A stretch of DNA of 64,000 bases from Papaver somniferum (Eukaryota; Streptophyta; Magnoliopsida; Ranunculales; Papaveraceae): contig NC_039364.1 of the NCBI RefSeq assembly GCF_003573695.1, forward strand, positions 71,630,256 through 71,694,255. Reading direction: 5' to 3'. Positions 56,561 to 64,000 of this stretch are shown in pieces. Numbering within the stretch: the stretch's first letter is position 1; each line of letters begins with the position of its first letter. The position numbers and the translations under genes are program-made. The notes under the pieces were generated by a model. That model had not been told where the DNA came from, ran no database searches, and saw only the letters and a list, made by a program, of their open reading frames with translations.

Positions 56561-58839
56561 TGAAAAGGAGGGGGTCTAACAACCACACCCAATATTTCGT
56601 TAAGCAATCTGTATGGACGAACTCTAATATAACTCCAAGAGAATCAACTAGACAGTCAGACTCAATCAAGGAAAATATATCCAAGAGTTATATCTATGTT
56701 TCTCAATGTAATCAGCAAAACAAACATATAGAATCCGTGAGCTTGATTATTATGAGAAACAACTTGAACGGTACTAAAGACCAATGTTCAAGTGTCAATC
56801 AATTTCAATCAACAACCAAAGGTTGGATTCACCAATTGATTGAACTACGCATGACCTGTGATATTTCAATTATATAAACATATATAATGCATAAAAGAAA
56901 TAACACAGACACCAGAAGTTTTGTTAACGAAGAAATCGTAAATGCAGAAAAACCCCGGGACCTAGTCCAGATTTGAACACCCCACTGTACTAAGCCGCTA
57001 CAGACTCTAGCCTACTACAAGTTAACTTCGGAATGGAATGTAGTTGAGGCATAACCAATCTCACACTGATTAAGGTACAGTCGCGTTCCTTACGCCTCTG
57101 AATCCCAGCAGGACTCTATGCACTTGATTCTCTTAGCTGATCTCACCCACAACTAAGAGTTGCTACGACCCAAAGTCCAAAACTTGATAAACAAATCTGT
57201 CTCCCACAGAAAAGTCTATTCCGATAGATAAATCTGTCTCCCACAAAAATACCTATGAAGTTTGTTCCGTCTTTTGATAAATCAAGGTGAACAGGAACCA
57301 ATTGATAATCCGGTCTTACATTCCCGAAGAACAGCCTAGAAATATCAATCACCTCACAATAACTTAACTATATGATAGTAGAACAAGTTATTGTGGAATC
57401 ACAAAGAATGGGACGAAGAGATTTGTGATTACTTTTTATATCTTACCTATCGGAGATAAATCTCGAGCAAATCTTAGAGAAGATAATACTCAATACGATA
57501 GAACAAGTAAGATCAGAACACGCAACTATAGAGAAAATAGTTGGGTCTGGCTCCAGAATCCCAATGAAGTCTTTAAGTGTTAACCTATAATGGTTATAGG
57601 AAAAACCTAGGTTAAAGGAGAATCGACTCTAGTCGCAACTAGTATCACACAGGAGGTGTGGGGATTAGGTTTCCCAGTTGCTAGAGTTCTCCCTTATATA
57701 GTTTTCAAATCAGGGTTTGATAACTTTGGAACAAAACAACCGATATTCATCGTTGGATGAAAACCTAATTTAAGATTCAAGCAAAGTTTACACAAAACCA
57801 AGGCAATATCTCTCCACCGTTAGATGGTCTTAGCTTGTTACACACAAATGAAATATACCTTCATTTAGATATGGGTAACCATACCTAGACGTGTATATTG
57901 AGTTGGCTCAATAACAGTTAACCGAAGTTATCCATATGAACATTTTTGTATTAACCATGTTCATCTTAACACTCCTAGATCAAATGATAATCAAATGAAT
58001 CTAATTTTGTTAATCATAGAGTTTTTCAATTGTTTATATTCTCATAGAAGCATACAAGACACAATTGAAGCAAAATCGGATTGATTCAAAAGAATCAGTT
58101 CCTGAACTTTGACAGTTAAAACCGTTCTCATACGGGTATGCATACTTGGTTCCCGGACCTGAATCATTCTTACAACAGTTTGCATACGGGTATGCATGCT
58201 GTGCTATATCCAGACAATGGTTAATTGTTCTAAACTCCCATTTCAATTATTGAAACATTCTTAGAAGATGACAACAGTTGTCTCACACAAACTATTATCC
58301 TATAAGCAATTTTCAAGTCATCGAATGATCAATACGAAACATTCCGAGTCTACATCAATGACTGTCTCACACAAATTATGTAAGATGTTACAAGGCGATT
58401 TTCACATGATCATCTTTTGACTTTCGTCAAGAACAATGATGAACGTAATTAAAGCAAAAATATTTCCAACACATATTTTGAGAAAGATATAAGCGAGTTA
58501 AACTCAGGTCAAAATATCAAATGTGTATAATATTAAAGTCTATATAGCTATACGACTTAGTCTCAATAGAAGATGGAATATAATAGACTTCTGAGTGATA
58601 GATGAGCTCAAGTCTTCACATACCTTTTGTTGATGAAGTTCCTCCAAGATCCCCCTAGTAGATCTTCGTCTTCAATCGATGAACGCCGTGAAGTCTAAAG
58701 ATCAACTATACATTCTATCCCAATCCGAGACATAGCTATAAGTAGACTAGAAATCAAGACTTATTACTTTGACAACTAAACTTGACAAACAAGCTTGACT
58801 TAGAAACGCTTGTGAGTTCGACCGAGCAGTGCTCTAGCA
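56561..58839 (-). repeat. Outer Copia 5' LTR
   Basis: A 2,279-bp LTR. The TATA box is at 57692-57700 on the minus strand. It provides the uninterrupted version of the site where the inner element inserted. The terminal sequence TGCTAGAGCA departs by one base from the TGTTAGAGCA of other copies. Confidence 0.87.
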
Positions 58840-58844
58840 CAAGG

Positions 58845-59908
58845 TAATGCTTTTCTTGCTGGAAAAACAAAACATTTTATTAAAAAATCTTAACAAAAAG
58901 ATTCTCAAACATTTTGGATTGGGATCTCACCTTGAGTATCAAAGAATATCTTTGAACATTAAAATATAGGATTTGTACTCATGTTCAAATCACTCATTAT
59001 GTCGACATATTGAACTTTCCTATTTTGCAAATCCAATTTCTAAAATCACACAAACCTAAAGTACACGTGACTATAGAAATCGGTTTTGCATATATATAGG
59101 GATCGGTTCAACCATGAATTCTAATATAGGTAGGGATCGGTTCTACCTTGATTCATATATAGGTAAGGATCCGTACTACCCTAACTTCCAACATAGGTAA
59201 GGATCGGTACTACCTTGAATCCCAACATAGGTAAGGATCGGTACTACCATGGTTTCCAACATAAGTAAGGATCGGTCCTGTATTAGATCTTCAATAAAAA
59301 TCGGATCACTAATCCTATTGATTTCTTTCAACAATGAAACAAGTTCGTAAGTCTACTTCCTTAAACTCATGTAATCAAACATAGTTTTCTAGGCATGAAA
59401 TCAACCCTAAGTTCATTACATAATCTAGTAAACAAGTTACAAAGATTATGTCTATATCGCAATTAAAAAGTTCAAAACATAAGCATTATACTTCGTAATT
59501 CCATATACCGTGATTGCAAAAAAAACTTGTATATTCTTCCTTGACACTTTGATCATAATTAAGATGATAAAGTCTTTAAAACTAGAGTTTCATATTTATA
59601 ACTTCGGCATATTATGTTTCGATCTAAACGACTTGAATGTAACCTTATAGAAATGGAAACAAGTCAAGTCTTGTGTTACTAACCTAAAGTGGAAGGATGA
59701 TGTCTTCATTGATGTCGATACATCTTCGGCTTCTTCAGGTCTTCAGAGTAATACTTGTATGTCTCAACATTTCTATACTTTCTAGTCTAACCTAACAAAG
59801 TTGACTCTAGTAATCTAATCAAGCGACTTTTCAGTATTAATACTAAAATATGATAACCAACCTTGAGATACCAATGCTTGGTGGATTCAACCAAGCAATG
59901 CTCTAATA
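58845..59908 (-). repeat. LTR-like flank of a decayed Copia element
   Basis: Ends in tgctctaata (59899-59908), one change from tgctctaaca, with gattcaaccaagcaatg just before, parallel to gttcgaccgagcaatg of the other Copia LTRs. This suggests the 3' LTR start of another Copia family on the minus strand. A tandem array (see next entry) lies inside. Confidence 0.55.
59095..59285. repeat. Tandem array of 35-38-bp ATAGGTAAGGATCGGTACTACC units
   Basis: Five to six units with the core ataggtaaggatcggtactacc separated by variable 12-16-bp segments such as ttgaatcccaac. Confidence 0.85.
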
Positions 59909-60540
59909 CATGTCTTCAAGACTTCTCCATAAAAGGATTCAAATAAGGTGGAATTGGAAAGAATAATATAAACCATGTTCTTGTAAGTCATGTTTCTTCT
60001 TTCTGCGACACCATTTTGTTCTGATTCATGAGAAGTAATTTGAGGTACAACTCCATGCTCTCGTAAGAAATCCAACAAATTTCCATGATTTTCTCCAAAA
60101 GAATTTGACTTTCCATAGTATTCACCTCCCCGTATCACATCTCTATAGTTTGATATTCTTGTCGAGTTGATTTTCAACTTCTTCCTTAAAAGTTTTGAAT
60201 ACCTCAAGAGCATCAGACCTTTGATGAATAAGATACACATACCCAAAGCATGAAAAATCATTGATGAAAACAATGAAATATGTATGTCCGCCTCTAGAAG
60301 CAATGGTAAAAGGATCACATATATTTGTATGCATGATTTCAAGCCAATTTTTACTTGGTACGGCTGTCTTCTATTTGATTTAACAAGTTTCCCTTTAATA
60401 CAAGGAACACAAGTACTGAAATCTGAAAAATTTAGCTGCTACATAATCCATTCTCTTAAAAGTCTATCTATACGTTCTCTAGATATATATTCCCCAAACG
60501 TTGATGCCATAACATAGAAGAGTTTCTATAATTTAAACTT
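59909..60540 (-). pseudogene. Copia integrase, decayed, catalytic residues lost
   Basis: A zinc-binding remnant at about 60400-60540 keeps a CVPC pair but has lost the expected His residues. The core frames 60143-60334 and 59887-60342 give HTNICDPF, YFIVFINDFSCFGYVYLI, then RGGEYYG, FLREHGVVPQI and NGVAERRN. The first catalytic Asp (HTD in the family) is Asn. The second (SDRGGEY in the family) is replaced, reading VIRGGEYY. The Glu in NGVAERRN remains. A frameshift near 60145 joins the two frames. RT and RNase H, expected between integrase and the LTR, are missing; the integrase runs directly into the LTR-like flank. Confidence 0.8.
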
Positions 60541-61340
60541 CTTTTAGTACCCACAACGCTGATTTTGTAGTACAAATATTAACATTCAACTAATATAGAT
60601 TATCAAGCGGCGCAAAACCAACAAGTAGAGGGTTACTATTACATACTTATAGATCCACCCTCAACAAAAAAACAAAAACCTTTGGTATCAAGTGTACCAA
60701 CTGATATCAAACTCCTTCTTGCACTAGGTAAATAAAACACATCAAAATATTCTAAAATATATCCAAATTACAGAAATTAGTTGTACGTTTCCAACAACTT
60801 CAACTTTCACCCCTTTAGCATTTGGCATGTATAGACACCACGCTCCTTGCTTGTGAGCACCTACAAAGAATTAATGATATGAATTGTTGCAGAAGTGTCT
60901 AACCACCAAGTATTCAAATGAGTATCCAAAAGATTAATCTTAAAACATATCATACGATAATTTGTACCTTGTTTACTTTTCTCTTGTTTTTTCATCCAAT
61001 TCTTATATTTGTGGCAAAGCTTCTTAAAGTGTCTAGGCTTCTTACAAGACAAACACACCTTGTTATATTTCTTAACCACTACATTGCCATTTTTATCAGT
61101 AGTTGTACTATTTTCTTTATTAGATAACTCATTGTTCCAAATTTCCTTTGTCTGCCAAGAAGGTTTCTTGTTATCAACTGACTTTTTAAAGTTCTTATTG
61201 CTAGGACCAGTAATATAAAGGTGTGCACATTATGTAGTTTCACGGCGTTGCCTTTCCTTTTCTTGCACAGTATAAGAAATAAATTCATTTACATCCACTT
61301 CTTTTCATCCATATTATAAGCAATCTTACAACCCTCAAAC
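60541..61340 (-). pseudogene. Copia protease and gag zinc knuckle, decayed
   Basis: Frame 60861-61079 contains CLSCKKPRHFKKLCH, an intact C-x2-C-x4-H-x4-C knuckle, followed by TWWLDTSATIHI, the Copia protease active-site segment. There the Gly of D-[ST]-G is Ser. Frame 61079-61288 upstream is gag sequence. The spacer between protease and integrase carries many stops. Confidence 0.75.
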
Positions 61341-61840
61341 TATTTTGGAAGTGAATTAATCACATGTTGAACTAGATAGTCATCAGTAAGATGCATTCCC
61401 AGACCCCTTAACTTGTAAATCAAATCTGCTTTCTGAGGAACATGATCTCGAACATTACCTTCCTTATTATACCTCATCGAAGAAAACTAAACCATATATT
61501 TCCAACCATAGACTTCGTTGAACTTATGAACTGCGACTTAATAACCTCTATAAATTCTTTAGCCGTATATGTAATAGTAATACCACCTCGTATAACATCA
61601 GGAATACACCATGCATAATGATAAGACTCATCATATTTGCCATTTCCCATTTGAGATGATGTCGCTTTTTAGTTTTCTTGGCGGTATCAGAAAGTGTTCC
61701 TGGTTTAGGTTCTCTCTATGAGATATCGCAATCCAAGTAACCAAAAGCTATTTCAACCTGCGACTTCCACCTTAATTAATTTGTAATTTTGTACCATTTA
61801 ATGGCTCAATACCAGTAATTTGTTATGTCTGATTTTTACT
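61341..61840 (-). pseudogene. Copia gag N-terminal part, decayed
   Basis: Scattered gag-like segments on the minus strand with stops in every frame. No start codon can be chosen. It ends near a junction with a duplicated copy of the protease region. Confidence 0.5.
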
Positions 61841-62508
61841 AAGTGTCCTCCATACGTTCTCTATATATATGCCCCAAACGTTGATGTTATAATGTAAAAG
61901 AGTTTCTAGAATTTAAACTTATTTAAGTACACTTGATAGTTGAACTAGAAGCATTAAGATTCATATCAAAGATCAACATTCAACTTGTATCGATTATCAA
62001 CAATCGACGCAAAATCAACGAGTTGAGAGTTACAATACATACTTATAGATCCACCATCAACAATAAAAACAAAAAACTTTGGTATCAATTATACCAACTG
62101 ATATCAAACTCATTCTTAAACTAGGTACATAAAACACATAAAAAAATATCTTAAACATATCCAGATTCCAGAATTAGTTGCACGTTTCCAACAACTTCAA
62201 CTTTCACTCCTTGCGCATTTGGCGTGTATAGACACCACTCTGCCTCACTTAGATTCCTCTTACTTGTGAGCACCTTCAAGAAATTAGTGATATGAATTGT
62301 TGCAGCATTATATAACCACTAAGTATTCAAAGGAGTATCCAAAAGATTAATCTTAAAACGTATCATATGAAAATTTGTACCTTGTTTCTTTTTCTCTTGT
62401 TTTTCAGCCAATTATGATATTTGAGGCAAAACTTCTTAAAATATCCAGGCAGAAACACACCTTGTTATGTTTCTTAGCTAGTGAATTTCCATTTTTATCA
62501 GTAGTTGG
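61841..62508 (-). repeat. Second, truncated copy of the Copia protease region
   Basis: Repeats 60472-61105: the block cgttctctatatatatgccccaaacgttgatg...agtttctagaatttaaactt matches that at 60473, and ttgttatgtttcttagctag...tttttatcagtagttgg matches 61060-61105. It is more decayed and ends exactly where the next LTR begins. Confidence 0.75.
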
Positions 62509-64000
62509 TGTTAGAGCACTACTCGGTCGAACTCGCATGTGTTGCTATCTCAAGCATGTTTGTCAATGTTAGTGATCAAAACTATAAGTCTTGATTTCTA
62601 GCCTATTTATAGATGTCACAGACTAGGACATAGTTTTTGTAGTTGAGCTTAGACTTCACGGCGCTTATCACTTATAGACGGAGAACTACTAAGGAGAGCT
62701 TGTGGAACTTCATCGACAAAAGGTATGTGGAGACTTAAACTCATCTATCACTTGGAAAGTCTATTTCTACTCTATCTCCTATATTGAGACATAAGTCATG
62801 TTACTATACACATTTGAGATTTCAAGCTGAGTATATCTCGCTTACATATTTCTCGAAATATGTGTTGGTAAGCTTTCGCTTCGACCAAGTTCATCTTATA
62901 TCATGATAAAATTTCCGAGTAACATCTTACATGGTTTGTGTGATACAATCATTTGGTGTAAGACTTGGAATGTTTCGATAATGATTATTTCAATATCTCG
63001 GAAATTGCTTTGATGCTAATAGTGTGTAAAAACGGATATTATCATTATATAAGAATGTTTCAATGATTGAAATAAAGAGTTGATAATGTAACCATCTTTG
63101 GATATAAGCATATATAGTGTGTTCGCACATTAGTGTATAAATCCATAAACCGGGAACCAAGTGTATGCATATGTGTGTACACCAAATTGGTGAAGGAGAC
63201 ATGATAAGTATACATACCCGTACGCATACTGGTAGAAGTTTTCGAACCGAAAATATCTGCTGAGTTTGGAAATTACAAACTCCTAAACTAGTCATCTTAA
63301 GTATGCGTACCCGTACGCATACTGGCGGAAGTTTTCGAACCGAAAATTTCTGCTGAATTTGGAAACTTAACAAACTCAAATCCGATTGCTTAACTACGCA
63401 TACCCGTACGCATACTGAAGCTGGTTATTTTATCAAATCGGTCTGTTCATGAACTTAAATATTTAAATCATAAGGAATGCAATCTTTGCAAACCGTGGCT
63501 ATAATGTTCATGATTGATTCGAGTGAATCAAAACGGCTTAAGCTTCTGTCCTTTCGTGGATGAACTATGGTCTGTGCTTGATCCCTTTAGAGTAGGGAAG
63601 GGTACGTAGGCAACCACAATGAGTTGCAGCATTTCCTGTCCAGCACTTTGTCGCTCATATCATTTAATTTTGAGATGATTGCGACATTCTGGCCTCTCAT
63701 ATCATCTGGCTCGGTAGATCGACGCAAGAGATGATTGTGGCCAAACTTGATGAGGCAAGTTGCATTCGATTTTGCTTCAATTGTGTTCTTGTATAAATCC
63801 ATGAGAATATAGCAATTGAAAAACTCTTTAACTAGTTTCATTTGAGTCATTTGAACTAATTATGGTTAAGATGAATAAGGTTAGTATGAGAGTAATCATA
63901 TGGCTAACCTCGTTTAACTATTTGTGAACCAACATGGTGTACACGTTTAGGTACGATTACATAAACCTAAATGAGGGTACATTTCATTTGTGTGTAACAA
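62509..64000 (+). repeat. Copia LTR start, plus strand, incomplete
   Basis: Begins TGTTAGAGCACTACTCGGTCGAACTCGC, the same 5' terminus as the other Copia LTRs, but in plus orientation. It is preceded by Copia internal DNA without a polypurine tract, so it is a 5' or solo LTR inserted in the older element. The window ends before the LTR does. It carries subrepeats at 63130-63430. The minus-strand ORF 63587-63850 and other ORFs here have no recognised domain. Confidence 0.8.
63195..63430 (+). repeat. LTR subrepeat with near-palindromic TATGCGTACCCGTACGCATAC core
   Basis: Three units with period 94-98 bp, starting near 63216, 63314 and 63408. Each has tacccgtacgcatactg, and two are followed by gaagttttcgaaccgaaaat. 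The core resembles the gggtacgcatactg repeat of the outer Copia LTR. Confidence 0.75.

Larger units (their letters stand above)
42107..58839 (-). mobile_element. Outer Copia-type element without pol (interrupted)
   Basis: Minus-strand LTR element. Its 3' LTR is at 42107-43584 plus 51950-53240, its internal region at 53241-56560 and its 5' LTR at 56561-58839. It is interrupted by the inner element 43585-51944. The TSD is caaag (42102-42106) and caagg (58840-58844), one mismatch. The primer-binding site at 56547-56558 resembles the initiator tRNA-Met type with two changes. The internal 3.3 kb carries remnants of a gag-like ORF and a second small ORF, but no protease, integrase, RT or RNase H. 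Confidence 0.85.

Noticed and set aside
62990..63379. 129-codon minus-strand ORF with internal repeats
   Set aside because: The repeats reflect the DNA subrepeat of the LTR; no known protein family.
59095..63430. Spaced repeats considered as a CRISPR array
   Set aside because: The arrays lie in LTRs of plant retrotransposons, units are degenerate, spacers are short or related, and there are no cas genes.

Overview
The window is repeat-dense nuclear DNA of a flowering plant, probably a dicot; the species was not identified. It contains no rRNA, tRNA, CRISPR array or clear host protein gene. Nearly all of it can be read as transposable elements nested inside one another, mostly LTR retrotransposons, with a LINE tail, a Mutator-type element and a possible Helitron end. 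Several insertions are proven by target-site duplications (TSDs) read directly from the sequence.

Region 1 (1-18023). The 3' end of a LINE (1-1384) abuts a Copia-type LTR (1385-2062, resuming 17856-18023). That LTR is split by a 15.8 kb Ty3/gypsy element of the Tat type (2063-17850). The Tat element has 3.6 kb LTRs, a gag remnant fused to protease, and pol with RT, RNase H, a second RNase H and integrase. Between pol and the 3' LTR it carries two antisense genes. Each has its own TATA box and readable splice sites, and each is broken by one in-frame stop.

Region 2 (18024-33015). An older, degraded gypsy element (18024-19164 and 30672-about 33015) is interrupted by an 11.5 kb Athila-type element (19165-30666). 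The Athila LTRs are nearly identical, its TSD is perfect and its primer-binding site is canonical, yet gag, protease and integrase are frameshifted.

Region 3 (33016-42106). This is AT-rich DNA without recognisable genes. It holds a Helitron-like 3' end, several local repeats, a short poly-A retroinsertion with an 11-bp TSD, a roughly 0.9-1.2 kb tandem duplication, and a 1,026-bp Mutator-like element with long inverted termini and a perfect 9-bp TSD.

Region 4 (42107-64000). Two related Copia-type elements on the minus strand are nested one inside the other: outer 42107-58839, inner 43585-51944. Both have 2.3-2.8 kb LTRs and short internal regions that carry a coiled-coil/zinc-knuckle ORF and a second small coiled-coil ORF but no pol. 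They look like non-autonomous elements with a gag-like gene. To their right lie a decayed Copia element (integrase, protease, zinc knuckle) that is partly duplicated, and the start of one more Copia LTR running off the window.

The elements do not form a pathway. The main biological interest is the antisense spliced gene pair inside the Tat element and the two pol-less, ORF-carrying Copia elements. Percent identities were judged by eye, not computed.
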